Shown here one piece after another: positions 1 through 8,244 of a stretch of 13,082 nt of DNA. The stretch spans positions 1-13,082 of the forward strand of contig NBAY01000193.1 in the NCBI GenBank assembly GCA_002794775.1, written 5' to 3'. The stretch comes from Porodaedalea pini (Eukaryota; Basidiomycota; Agaricomycetes; Hymenochaetales; Hymenochaetaceae). The first letter of the stretch is position 1. Every line of letters starts with the position of its first letter. A model generated the notes under the pieces. That model worked only from the letters and a program-made list of their open reading frames with translations, did no database searches and was not told the DNA's origin. The position numbers and the translations under genes are program-made.

Positions 1-319
1 TGTTAGAATAAGTCAAACAATGTTGACCAGCCCTGTTTCAACATCTCACCCTCACTATATGCAAAAATCATACCCCTTTCCTCTCATCCCATAAATTTTT
101 TTTCTCTATCTGTAAATTAGGTTTACATGTATGGCAATCCCATGCATAAGTTTGGTGTCATTCTGTGCACTATTCGTGGTGTAATGAGGATGTTTCTGTT
201 CTTCAGACACCTGCTCTCACCTGGGTTTAGACAGTCCATTTCATATAGCTCTGCCAATTTGACAGGTAAAAATACAAAACTTCTTGCATTATATAGAAAA
301 TCCTATCTACTACAGCCTG
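1..319 (-). repeat. Left terminal inverted repeat, partial
   Basis: Inverted copy of 2185-2503. Identity stops at 319/2185, where both copies share TACAGCCTG and then diverge. The copy is cut by the window start. A third copy in the orientation of the right repeat lies at about 11331-11848. Differences among copies are mostly transitions. Confidence 0.9.
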
Positions 320-1167
320 GGTTATTTGGGGGCCCCTCCACCTTGATTTGACACTGTAGTGTTGATTTATTTTTGACCTGCGTGCCATAGCACCATGCAT
401 CGTCTGCACATCTGAAGTATAGAAGTTGGGAACAACATGTTGCTTCATAAGTACTTCTCCATCTCAAGAAGAGATGGCCACAGATATCTCACTGGCATAC
501 CAGGTGAGCATATTGGCTGTGTCGACACCGCACGGTGCGACAGCTGAGACGGCGACACACTGTTCCTGTGATACAGGTAAGCCAGCCTTGCCAGCGTCTG
601 GAATCCCGGTGCAGGATCCGCTATTGCTGCAGCCGCAGATGATGGCTAAGGTGCATACGGCAACTGTGGGACGTCCGCATGATGCATGTACTCCTGGCGC
701 ATCGGCATGATAGGTGGCGTGCCATACCCATACATTCCCGCCACTGCCGCTGCCGACGATTGTCCAGTTGTTAGGTGCCCATTCGGCAACTTTGTCCACT
801 CCCATTCACACTTGGCATGCACCTGTTCATATGAAGGCTGCACAGACAGGGTGCAGCTCGACTGGTGCAAGCTGCGGGGTGAGGGAAAATGTGCCTGCGC
901 CTGTGTCACTGTCGCCGTCCCCATACCTACACTGTCATCGACATGAAGCGTGTCACTCTGCTCGAGCAGGCGGCACACCTGCACTGGGTGCAGCATCCGA
1001 ATCTGTCTTTGCTCCTTGTCTCGCAAACTCCGACATCTGTCGAGCAGCCTGTTGAACTTGTCGGCACTCGCACTTGAGCTGCTCAATGACTCTGATGAGG
1101 ACAAGTCATCTGGCGGTGGCCGCTCCTGTTCTTGGTATGAACTTTGATGCTGGTGTTGGCACCATTG

Positions 1168-1214
1168 TTAGGATTGCTGTTAGGATTGCTGCTGGGATTG
1201 CTGCTGGGATTGAT
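1168..1214. repeat. 12-bp tandem repeat coding QQQS units
   Basis: About four copies of a 12-bp unit (TTAGGATTGCTG or CTGGGATTGCTG on the plus strand). On the minus strand it codes Gln-Gln-Gln-Ser in the cargo gene. Two units have TAA where the others have CAG, a C-to-T change visible inside the repeat. Confidence 0.75.
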
Positions 1215-1420
1215 AATACCAACAAATGTCCCCTGGCTCCTCCGTGATCCCAGATATCCCAAACCCTGCAAAACTTGTATTCTAGTTCTGGCTTGTTGCC
1301 ATAGCCATCACTGGCAGGCCATGAATTGGTCAGGCACAGATGCGTGTCTTAAAGCCTCATCTCGTTCTTGCCCTCACTTGCCTTCTCCTTCACAGGCCAC
1401 GCAGCTGTCGGGAAGATATA

Positions 1421-1503
1421 CTCTCCTCTTCATCCTCTCCCCCCTCTCCATCCTCTCCCCCCTCTTCATCCTCTTCCCCCTCCTCTTCATCATCATCGTC
1501 GTC
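1421..1503. repeat. Imperfect C/T-rich repeat coding the acidic tract
   Basis: Repeated CATCCTCTCCCCCCTC-like units, grading into CATCATCATCGTCGTC. On the minus strand they code the uninterrupted Asp/Glu/Gly run at codons 191-217 of the cargo gene. Confidence 0.7.
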
Positions 1504-2160
1504 CACAGGATACCGATAATCATACCATTCGCTCATTCTTCTTGGGATTGGTTGCACTATCCGTGCCATCCCCATTGCAAGTGCATCTGCAGGGAGTGTC
1601 CTCGCGTGCTGCATCCCCTGAGCTTGCACATGCCCTGGGCCTGTCATCACTGCACTTGCATGCTGGCAATGTGCAGCCCCAGGGAGCATCTGTGCATGGC
1701 TCACCATCACCGTCATCTGCACAGCCGAGGCTGAGGCAGAAGAGTAGCGATCAGTGGATTCGACAGGTATGCTCGCCTACCTGCTGTATGCACAAGACAG
1801 TGGGTGATGATGCCTCGCAGCATGGCTGCTGCTGCTGTTGGATGTCTGGCCTGGCATCTATGCCTCTGGATAGGCAGTATACTGTGCACCACCCGCAGCA
1901 TCTCGTTCGCGGTGCCAAGGCCAGGTGGGGCTTGGTGCGTGCGTGTTCAGGGTGCAATTTGGATGGGGCGAGCGTCGCTTTTGTGCTCAATTTTGGTGGG
2001 TACGAGTTTTGCTGGGTGACATCCGATGCATGTGAATACAAGGACAATGAGGGCATGCGGGACATGCCGGCATTCGCACTAATGCTCTCCTTTATTCCTG
2101 ACTCAGCTCTACATTCCGTAAATTTTAAAAGAAGAAAAAAAAGGAAATTCATGAATAAGT

Positions 2161-2169
2161 CTTTATATA
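2161..2169 (-). promoter_or_regulatory. TATA box of the cargo gene
   Basis: The minus strand reads TATATAAAG about 90 bp upstream of the proposed ATG at 2073 and just inside the inner edge of the right terminal repeat (2185). The element therefore appears to carry its own promoter. Confidence 0.5.
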
Positions 2170-2184
2170 CACCACACTATATAT

Positions 2185-2703
2185 CAGGCTGTAGTAGATA
2201 GGATTGTCTATGTAATGCAAGAAGTTTTGTATTTTTACCTGTCAAATTGGCAGAGCTGTATGAAATGGACTGTCCAAACCTGGGTGAGAGCAGGTGTCTG
2301 AAGAACAGAAACATCCTCATTACACTACGAATAGTGCACAGAATGACACCAAACTTATGCATGGGATTGCCATACATGTAAACCTAATTTACAAATGGAG
2401 AAAAAAAATTTACGGGATGAGAGGAAAGGGGTATGATTTTTGCATTAGTGAGGGTGAGGTGTTGAAGCAGGGCTGGTCGACATTGTTTGACTTATTTTGA
2501 CAAACACATTCATCTAACCTCAGATATTTTTACAGATTTAGATTTGGATGAGCAAGTACTTTTTTTTGAGTGCTTAATGAACATGTATTGTGAGGAATTG
2601 ATACAGTAAACTGTCATTTACTCAAATTTCAGCAGTTATGCCACAAGACGTGTCAAAACCACATGAATTTGATGTGTGACAATACTTCTGAAAAGGGCAG
2701 TAA
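2185..2703 (+). repeat. Right terminal inverted repeat
   Basis: Complete copy of the terminal repeat. Its inner part matches the reverse complement of 1-319 and its whole length matches about 11331-11849. The outer end is GGGCAG and then TAA. The last 20 bp resemble the end of the foldback element at 2836-3684: reading inward, TACTGCCCTTTTCA against TACAGCCTTTTTCA. The internal T-run with GAGT.CTTAATGA also recurs in both families. Confidence 0.9.
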
Positions 2704-2835
2704 TACACCATAGGTCCTCAACTCCAAGATGCATGATGATGTAGGAGCCCTCTGTCACCTTTGCAATCTCAACCAACAAATCATTTAATAGTATGTTAGA
2801 GTACAAGATCAGCTCCTATCTGCCAATGCTATCTA

Positions 2836-3234
2836 CAGCCTTTTTCATAAGTCCTGCGACACGTGCATGTCACATGAAATGAGCCGTGTCAGAGCCAAAG
2901 TGTCGAAAAATTAGAATGAATGCCTATTTTCTCTGTGAATTCTGCACAGTACCTGCTCATTAAGTACTCAAAAAAAAGGCATGGTTCTCAGGAGCAGAAA
3001 TATTTAAAATAGGGAGCAATAAATTGACTGTGTAGGTGGGTGGAGATCAAACAAGTGCAGCCAGTCTGTTCTCTCACCCATTTCTACTGAGATTCAAAAA
3101 TTATGGCTCCCCTACATCTACCTATAAAATTCTTTCCTGTATCTGTAAATTAAGTATATAACTATACCAACATATCCTGCAAGTTTGAAGCCAATCCATT
3201 CAGTATTCATGGTCCAGCAGCAAGATTTGTGTTC
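2836..3234 (+). repeat. Foldback left arm
   Basis: 399 bp, inverted partner of 3286-3684 with roughly ten substitutions and no indel noticed. The inner boundary is at GTTC (3231-3234). Confidence 0.9.
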
Positions 3235-3285
3235 TACTCTGCAAGACCTGTTGTGAGAAAAGGAGGGTGGAAAGAGCTTGAAGTG

Positions 3286-3684
3286 GAACACAAATCTTGC
3301 TGCTGCACCATGAATACTGAATGGATTGGCTTCAAACTTGCAGGATATGTTGGTATAGTTATATACTTAATTTACAGATACAGGAAAGAATTTTATAGGT
3401 AGATGTAGGGGAGCCATAATTTTTGAATCTCAGTAGAAATGGGTGAGAGAACAGACTGGCTGCACTTGTTTGATCTCCACCCACCTACACAGTCAATTTA
3501 TTGCTCCCTATTTTAAATATTTCTGCTCTTGAGAACCGTGCCTTTTTTTTGAGTACTTAATGAGCAGGTACTGTGCAGAATTCACAGAGAAAATAGGCAT
3601 TCATTCTAATTTTTTGACATTTTGGCTCTGACACGGCTCACTTCACGTGACATGCACGTGTCGCAGGACTTATGAAAAAGGCTG
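3286..3684 (-). repeat. Foldback right arm
   Basis: Inverted partner of 2836-3234. It begins GAAC and ends GGCTG directly before the TA at 3685-3686. Confidence 0.9.
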
Positions 3685-4116
3685 TAAAACCAAGACCTTT
3701 ACTTCAATCATGTCTCTGTCTGCCCTGTCTGCAGCTGGTGTTGATGTAACCATCACTCATGCCTTGGCTGTTCTAAGGGAAGGAATACTCTAGTTAGCAG
3801 GGCCATCTGATATACATGTAAGACTATGTTTATGATATAAAAATATCTCTTACCCGGCAAAAAAAAAGCTGCCAACAGATGAGAAGTTAGGAACTTCCTG
3901 ATAAGTACTGTCTAACTGTAGAGTTTCATTAGCAGAGCTATTATAACCCTCAGCTTATGCTACATTAAGGACTGAGATTTCTGCTATAGCAGCTAGATTG
4001 ATATTAATATTGTCATTGTCATCATTATCATTGCTGTTGTAATTCTATTCTTGATAGTTCTAAAGGAAGAGAGTAAAAGCAGAATGTCAGTACAAGTATG
4101 CATAGATTCTCAAGAC

Positions 4117-4636
4117 TGTTAGAGTATGACCACGTACTCAACAATCACTTAACCATCATACCCACATACAACATAGGTAGAGGTCGAGCGATGTGGGAGA
4201 ACGACAGCGGGCGCCGTTCAGGTGACCGCCATGCCCACAGACACAAGAGCGAAGAGGGGAGGAGTCAAACACACGAGCATCGCGGGCAACGTTATCAAGA
4301 GCAAGCAGTAGTGGATTCCAAGAATGCTAAGGTGAGCAGATAATACAGGTGAACGGGCTACCTATATACTCAGTGCTTGTGAGACCTAACTGCTATAAAG
4401 AGGACGACATTCCTAGGAAATGGAATGTGATGGAACGTCGTGGAATGTTCTTACTAATGAGCGGACGACGTCACCCGCGACCACGTGCAAGGGTCACATG
4501 ATCAGCAAATGGGCGACGTCAGTGAAGGGAGCAATGATGGACAGAGTCTGGTGGGGAGTGGGAGGGAGGGGACGTCGGAGAGGGTGAAGACGATGAAAGA
4601 AGGGAAGAAGGAGAATGCGCACTTGGGATCCTAACA
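4117..4636 (+). mobile_element. Solo LTR 1, target duplication AAGAC
   Basis: 520 bp, beginning TGTTAG and ending CTAACA, flanked by identical 5-bp AAGAC at 4112-4116 and 4637-4641. This is the hallmark of an LTR retrotransposon insertion later reduced by LTR-LTR recombination. A TATA-like CTATATAC at 4362-4369 could be its promoter. It lies in the intron between exons 1 and 2 of the minus-strand gene. It differs from the LTR at 5998-6517 at about 30 of 520 positions, all transitions and mostly at CpG. It keeps about 29 CpGs by my count. No gag or pol sequence is attached, so the superfamily cannot be named. Confidence 0.93.
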
Positions 4637-4889
4637 AAGACATCTAAGTCACTTTTCTGGCATACTTTTTCAGTGACCTCCTGGTTGGTTTAGCATTCAA
4701 ATTGAAAGGCATTTGAGGTGCAGGGGTTCGTGAGGACTTGCAAATGGCTAGTTTTGCTTTGAGGCTTGCAGCTGCTTCTGTAATCTTTCTTAATCAGTCA
4801 CAGGAACACTTGGGTACATTTTTAATAGTCTTGGCTTCCTCAGTCACTTTGGCCTTTTTAGAGAGGATTTTGGTGCATTGAGGAGGCAT

Positions 4890-5178
4890 AAGAGAAAAAA
4901 TTCACATAGAAAAGTGAATATGCAATGCTTAGATTACAGTATTCAGCTAGTGCTCTGGGTATATAAGGTCAGAAACTGTAAAAGGCAAGTCCTAGTATAC
5001 TTCTTCATCTTAGCTGTACAGTAAGGTGTTGGGGACCCACCAGATAGAGATCAGTCTACATGACAATAGCTGAGATATAAGCTCACACCCACCTTGTCCC
5101 CTCTCATCACTCACACTATACAGTCACATTGTCTCAAACATATCACCTCGTTGCATTATACTAGATCTTGATCACAAT
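4890..5178. promoter_or_regulatory. Divergent intergenic region with TATA box (4958-4968)
   Basis: The 289 bp between the ATG of the minus-strand gene (4889) and that of the plus-strand gene (5179) contain GGTATATAAGG at 4958-4968. This is about 70 bp upstream of the minus ATG and 211 bp upstream of the plus ATG; its core reads as a TATA box on both strands. Weaker TATA-like CATTATACTAG lies near 5154-5164 for the plus gene. No other structure is apparent. Confidence 0.4.
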
Positions 5179-5522
5179 ATGGAGAGCCTTAAAGAGGATG
5201 AGGACCAGCTGAGTAGTGGCACCAGTGGCTCAGCATTGTATGATCTCCTTGAATCATTAACATTGAACAATAAGTCAGAGCAAGTCACTTTCTTTTTTCA
5301 CACCTTTCAATTCATCTTTAGTTTACAGCTTCTGCAGGGATCTTTATCCAAATCATGGTAAAGATAGTGGCAGATGAAGCCACCTCATCAAAAGAAAAAG
5401 GTGAATCCTTAGAAATTCAAGGTAAGAAAGAGATCTATGCTAGACAGTGGCTGACAGCAGAGAGGATGCAAAAGCAGAGTATGAAAATATTGCAAGAGGA
5501 GTTACATACACAGATGGATGAG

Positions 5523-5556
5523 AAGATTGTGCTGAAAGTAAGATTGTGCTGAAAGT
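5523..5556 (+). repeat. 17-bp perfect tandem duplication (frameshifting)
   Basis: AAGATTGTGCTGAAAGT occurs twice back to back. The extra copy shifts the frame and brings the TGA at 5550-5552. Deleting one copy restores the frame through the heptad repeat to the end of exon 2. Confidence 0.95.
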
Positions 5557-5572
5557 TGCAGAAGTACTGATA

Positions 5573-5656
5573 CAGTAGTAGGCAGAATGAGAACAGCAGC
5601 AGATAGAATGGGAGCAGTAGTAAGCAGAATGAGAGCGGCAGCAGGCAGAGAAGGGT
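5573..5656 (+). repeat. Four 21-bp units coding a QQQAEWE heptad
   Basis: Units start at 5573, 5594, 5615 and 5636. Codon 2 reads TAG, CAG, TAG, CAG. Codon 3 reads TAG, CAG, TAA, CAG. Codon 6 reads TGA, TGG, TGA, AAG. The unit that is fully open shows what the stops replaced, namely Gln (C to T) and Trp (G to A). The encoded heptads would favour a coiled coil. Confidence 0.85.
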
Positions 5657-5997
5657 GTGGAACTTGAGCAAAAGATAAACTATATTGAGTCTTCAATGGA
5701 TGTTCAGAAAGAATTGCTTGAAGCAGAAGCTGTAGCAACATAAAATCACTTCTAAGTACTGGAGCAAGCTCTTATATTGAACATAAGTAGGTCCCTATTT
5801 TGGCTATTAATAAGCAAACTTACCAGAATTAATTTTACTATTAGTCAGTGGAGGCATATAATACTATACTGTGCTGACACCTCCTTGATTATGGACACTG
5901 TTGTTTCTACGAGGGAATGTATTTTTTCCTTAATGAATACCTATGATACTGGTATAGCCCTCACTACAATTCTATATTCAATGTGCCAGCCACAGAG

Positions 5998-6517
5998 TGT
6001 TAGGATCCCAAGTGCACATTCTCCTTCTTCCCTTCTTTCATTGTCTTCACCCTCTCCAATGTCCCCTCCCTCCCGCTCCCCACCGGACTCTGTCCATCAT
6101 CGCTCCCTTCACTGATGTCGCCCATTTGCTGATCGCGTGACCCTTGCACGTGGTCGCGGGTGACGTCGTCCACTTGTTAGTAAGAATATTCCACAACGTT
6201 CCATCACATTCCATTTCCTAGGAACATCGTCCTCTTTATAGCAGTTAGGTCTCACAAGCACTGAGTATATAGGTAGCCCGTTCACCTGTATTATCTGCTC
6301 ACCTCAGCATTCTTGGAATCCACTACTGCTTGCTCTTGACAACGTCGCCCGTGACACTCATGTGTTTGACTCCTCCCCTCTTCGCTCTTGTGTCTGTGGG
6401 CGTGGCAGTCGCCTGAACGGCGCCCGCTGTCGTTCTCCCACGTCGCTCGACCTCTACCTATGTTGTATGTAGGTATGATGGTTAAGTGATTGTTGAGTAC
6501 GTGGTCGTACTCTAACA
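5998..6517 (-). mobile_element. Solo LTR 2, target duplication CAGAG
   Basis: 520 bp, inverted relative to the LTR at 4117-4636. On the plus strand it starts TGTTAGGATCC and ends TCTAACA. It is flanked by CAGAG at 5993-5997 and 6518-6522. It lies inside exon 3 of the plus-strand gene, and removing it with one CAGAG restores the frame. About 29 CpGs remain. Its target site differs from that of LTR 1, so the two are independent insertions and not the ends of one element. Confidence 0.93.
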
Positions 6518-6858
6518 CAGAGAGCATTGACTTGCTGAGCTCTCATATGTCAGTTGTATCTGCTAGCAACATCCTGACCTTAGAATACACACAGCTTCCA
6601 GAAGGGCAGGGGTCAGAGTCATTGGCACTGACTAAAAAGAAACCTGTGAGAAAGGTGAGAGTGATAGCAAGAAATGAGGCTGCGGTAGTTGCAAAGGAGG
6701 TCACAACTGAATTACTCAGACAACATGCAGGACTTTTTAGAGTTTCACCAGAAGCACTGGAGATATCCATTGATGAAAGAGAAAAGGAAGCCAGGCTGTG
6801 GGCAGACAACTGGTATCACTCACTCAATATGTATCACCAGCTTGACACACTAATGTAG

Positions 6859-7010
6859 ACAGCATTCTAGAACAAAATAGCCAATGGCAGTATCACAATG
6901 CAGACTCTTTTGGTAGACCAAACAGTCAACTCGAGGGTGAATCTATATTCTCCCCAAAGGAGACTGCAGTGACTCAATAGTCAAGGAAGGACAACCAAAT
7001 AGAAATAGAG
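6859..7010 (+). other. Possible degenerate continuation of the 5179-6858 gene
   Basis: After the TAG at 6856-6858, a different frame from about 6854 reads a plausible polar peptide (VDSILEQNSQWQYHNADSFG and onward) to a TAG near 6976. A single lost base near 6854 would join it to the upstream frame. The true C terminus may therefore lie near 6975 or beyond. This is weak evidence based only on composition. Confidence 0.3.
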
Positions 7011-8190
7011 TGCTTGAACATTTGAGATGGTGGTTCTACTGGTCCAGAGGCTTTGCCAAAGTGCTTGAATCTACCAGAATTGAGCTCCCAATGCAACCTC
7101 TGGGTAATTTAAGTCTGCGGTTGACACTCATTGAGCATTTGAATGTGCTCAAAAACATGCTCGAAACCTTTCACTCGGATGCCAACACACTCAAGGGGCT
7201 TCTCAGTAGATAGTGAACATGTGACATGGTGGAGATATGTAGGTACAATTCCTTGTTGGGTATGACAGGCACTCAAAGCCTTGGAATACTGATTTTGAGC
7301 ATATGTGGAGAGTTGAATGCACTGTTCGAGTGGTGGAGGAAGCATGGTAGAGATGAGCAGAGACGATCTGAAGATATGAATGACTTATGAGACTTGAAAT
7401 GTGTACTGTAGTGTGAACTGGGGCTGTATTCCCTCTGTAGAACAAGTACAAAGGTGTGCACTATTTATAGACAAAATGAGCTTAGTACTGAAGTTGAGCA
7501 TACATATGGAGGTAAAGGAGCATGTGCAGTGCATGTTTGAGTCAGAATAGTTATGTGTTAGGGATGGAATGACTCAAGAACATGATAAACCATAAACTCG
7601 AAGGGGAATAATGGTTTGACATCAGGGGAAAGACCAATGAAACTAAGAAACTTATCATGTGTCCTCAAATCAACTCCATTTGAATGCCCCTGAACATCCC
7701 CAAGGGCAAGATAACAATGAATGCACATCATGGGAGTGATAGATGATGATAAATAATGCTCAAACTGCATGGAGAATCCAGGAAACAATGTAATCTGGTC
7801 GTTCAAGCGTGATACATTAATTGTTGACAGCCCAAGGACTATTCGAGTGACCCATGCTCAAATACCACACTTTCCCTGACCCCAGAGGTGTGATCCAGCT
7901 GTGCTACAAGTGTTCAAACGAGTGAATATGAAGTGGAAAGAGTGCTCAAGTGTGTATATAGTGGGATATAGAATGAATATACAGGAAATGAAGTATTCAA
8001 GTGTGAATAGGAAGTGGTATGAGCATCTGAATAGGTGTATGAAAGTATTTGAACATATTTCTGAGGTTACTAAGGGATAATATGAGAGTTTCAAAGGTAT
8101 ACTGATGCTCGAATGGATGAGTGTGACCATTTGAGCATGTGAAATGCAAAGTGTAAGATAGAAAGTGATGAAACAAAGTGCTTGACTGTG
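7011..8190. repeat. Cluster of degenerate TTCGAGCA-like motifs
   Basis: No convincing gene is present. Short variants of TGCTCGAATG and its complement CATTCGAGCA recur about two dozen times, for example near 7012, 7022, 7062, 7131, 7146, 7158, 7295, 7324, 7495, 7536, 7597, 7757, 7841, 7855, 7911, 7944, 7994, 8046, 8106 and 8128. Several keep the CpG (CTCGAA, TTCGAG) and most show CpA or TpG instead. Spacing is irregular, about 15-150 bp. Such clusters are known as subterminal transposase-binding motifs in some DNA transposons; that reading is inference. Confidence 0.45.
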
Positions 8191-8209
8191 TTTATAGGGT
8201 TTATATCTG

Positions 8210-8219
8210 TATATAATAA
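8210..8219 (+). promoter_or_regulatory. TATA box before the 8245 gene
   Basis: TATATAATAA lies about 26-35 bp upstream of the ATG at 8245, with another TTATAT at 8201-8206. The position fits a core promoter, with a very short leader. Confidence 0.35.
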
Positions 8220-8244
8220 TAAATAAAGTGGGTGGTATGCTGGG

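Larger units (their letters stand above)
445..2073 (-). pseudogene. Unrecognised 543-codon cargo gene with ten in-frame stops
   Basis: Starting at the ATG at 2073-2071, one frame can be followed to a TGA at 447-445 without any indel. Internal stops lie at codons 29, 72, 99, 229, 239, 248, 264, 298, 302 and 476; each is one C-to-T step from Gln or Arg. Two of them fall inside a Gln/Ser repeat whose neighbours are CAG or CAA. The deduced protein has a Cys/His-rich start (C4, C7, C10, C12, H14, H16), Ser/Ala/Gln-rich linkers, an Asp/Glu/Gly run at codons 191-217, a QQQS repeat near codons 291-303, a charged stretch near 335-365 and a Pro/Ala/Gln-rich tail. It looks largely disordered. I do not recognise the family. 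The four stops at codons 229-264 cluster at 1282-1389, so an intron there is possible (acceptor-like TTTTGCAG at about 1266-1273), although the frame matches without one. Start choice rests on the first ATG after an in-frame TAA. Confidence 0.7.
1..2702 (-). mobile_element. Long-TIR DNA element carrying one unknown gene (left end off window)
   Basis: Positions 1-319 are the reverse complement of 2185 to about 2503 with only scattered substitutions, and the right copy continues to about 2700, so the element is bounded by inverted repeats of roughly 516-519 bp. The right end reads GGGCAG followed by TA. A third copy (11137-11848) ends at the same place, also followed by TA, and a related foldback at 2836-3684 is flanked by TA on both sides. 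A TA target preference is therefore likely, as in Tc1/mariner-type elements. The interior (320-2184) holds one minus-strand frame with its own TATA box just inside the right repeat, and no transposase-like motif. It may be a non-autonomous element with a captured gene, or an element type whose mobility protein I do not recognise. The left terminus lies about 200 bp outside the window, so a flanking TA there cannot be checked. Confidence 0.75.
2836..3684. mobile_element. 849-bp foldback element flanked by TA
   Basis: Two 399-bp arms (2836-3234 and 3286-3684) are near-perfect reverse complements (about 98% by eye) around a 51-bp loop at 3235-3285. The ends are CAGCC...GGCTG and both sides are flanked by TA (2834-2835, 3685-3686), as expected of a TA target duplication. 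There is no coding capacity. Each arm resembles the long terminal repeat of the 1-2702 element along its length (the CTGTAAATTA block, the CAAGTTTG/AAGTTTG block, the T-run with CTTAATGA, and the terminus). The element therefore looks like two terminal repeats of a sister family joined with almost nothing between. It sits inside exon 3 of the minus-strand gene, whose frame resumes when it and one TA are removed. Confidence 0.9.
2701..4889 (-). pseudogene. Unrecognised gene, 5' part, broken by three mobile elements
   Basis: Exon 1 is 4889-4653 (79 codons, ATG at 4889-4887, Lys-rich and basic). Intron 1 runs 4652-4060 (GTGACT to TTTAG, 68 bp once the LTR and one target copy are removed). Exon 2 is 4059-3854 (Asn/Asp-rich, then helix-like). 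Intron 2 is 3853-3773 (GTAAGA to CCCTTAG). Exon 3 starts at 3772 and runs to the TA at 3685-3686. After the foldback element it continues in frame from 2833 to 2701, where the long-TIR element begins. All exon phases agree. In-frame stops are TGA 4796-4794, TAG 4047-4045, TAA 3957-3955, one TGA early in exon 3, and TAG 2818-2816; each is one C-to-T step from Gln or Arg. About 220 codons are visible and the 3' part should lie left of the window. The family is unrecognised. Confidence 0.65.
5179..6858 (+). pseudogene. Unrecognised three-exon gene interrupted by an LTR
   Basis: Exon 1 is 5179-5283 (35 codons, acidic start). Intron 1 is 5284-5321 (GTCACT to TTTAG, 38 bp). Exon 2 is 5322-5786. Intron 2 is 5787-5848 (GTAGGT to GTCAG). 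Exon 3 is 5849-5997 and continues at 6523 after the LTR and its duplicated CAGAG. Removing the LTR and one copy of the 17-bp duplication at 5523-5556 gives a phase-perfect 346-codon frame ending at TAG 6856-6858. The protein is Glu/Gln/Lys-rich with a coiled-coil-like middle (KEIYARQWL..., then a QQQAEWE heptad repeat), an aromatic segment (many Tyr and Phe, coded at about 5851-5997) and a basic KKKPVRKVRV stretch near 6631-6661. In-frame stops occur in the heptad repeat, at 5741-5743, near 5753, and twice in exon 3. The family is unrecognised; there is no transposase or enzyme motif. Confidence 0.65.

Noticed and set aside
127..351. A 60-74 codon open frame present in all three terminal-repeat copies (127-351, 2377-2177, 11523-11335)
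   Set aside because: It lies wholly within the repeat, has no promoter of its own, and the three versions differ without a sign of selection on the protein. Shared openness is explained by shared ancestry.
1144..2201. Long plus-strand open frames at 1144-1734 and 1368-2201
   Set aside because: They are antisense to the minus-strand frame, whose acidic, Gln-rich and Ser-rich runs look protein-like, while the plus-strand translations are low-complexity Leu/Pro or His-rich shadows.
4098..4343. Open frames inside the LTRs (4098-4343 and 6527-6291)
   Set aside because: Both are the same LTR sequence read in the same sense; the frame crosses the LTR edge in each case. LTRs are normally non-coding.
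4117..6517. LTRs 1 and 2 as the two ends of one retrotransposon
   Set aside because: They are in opposite orientation and each has its own different 5-bp target duplication, so they are separate solo LTRs.
7010..7213. A 67-codon plus-strand frame at 7010-7213
   Set aside because: It has no splice, promoter or composition support and overlaps the motif cluster.
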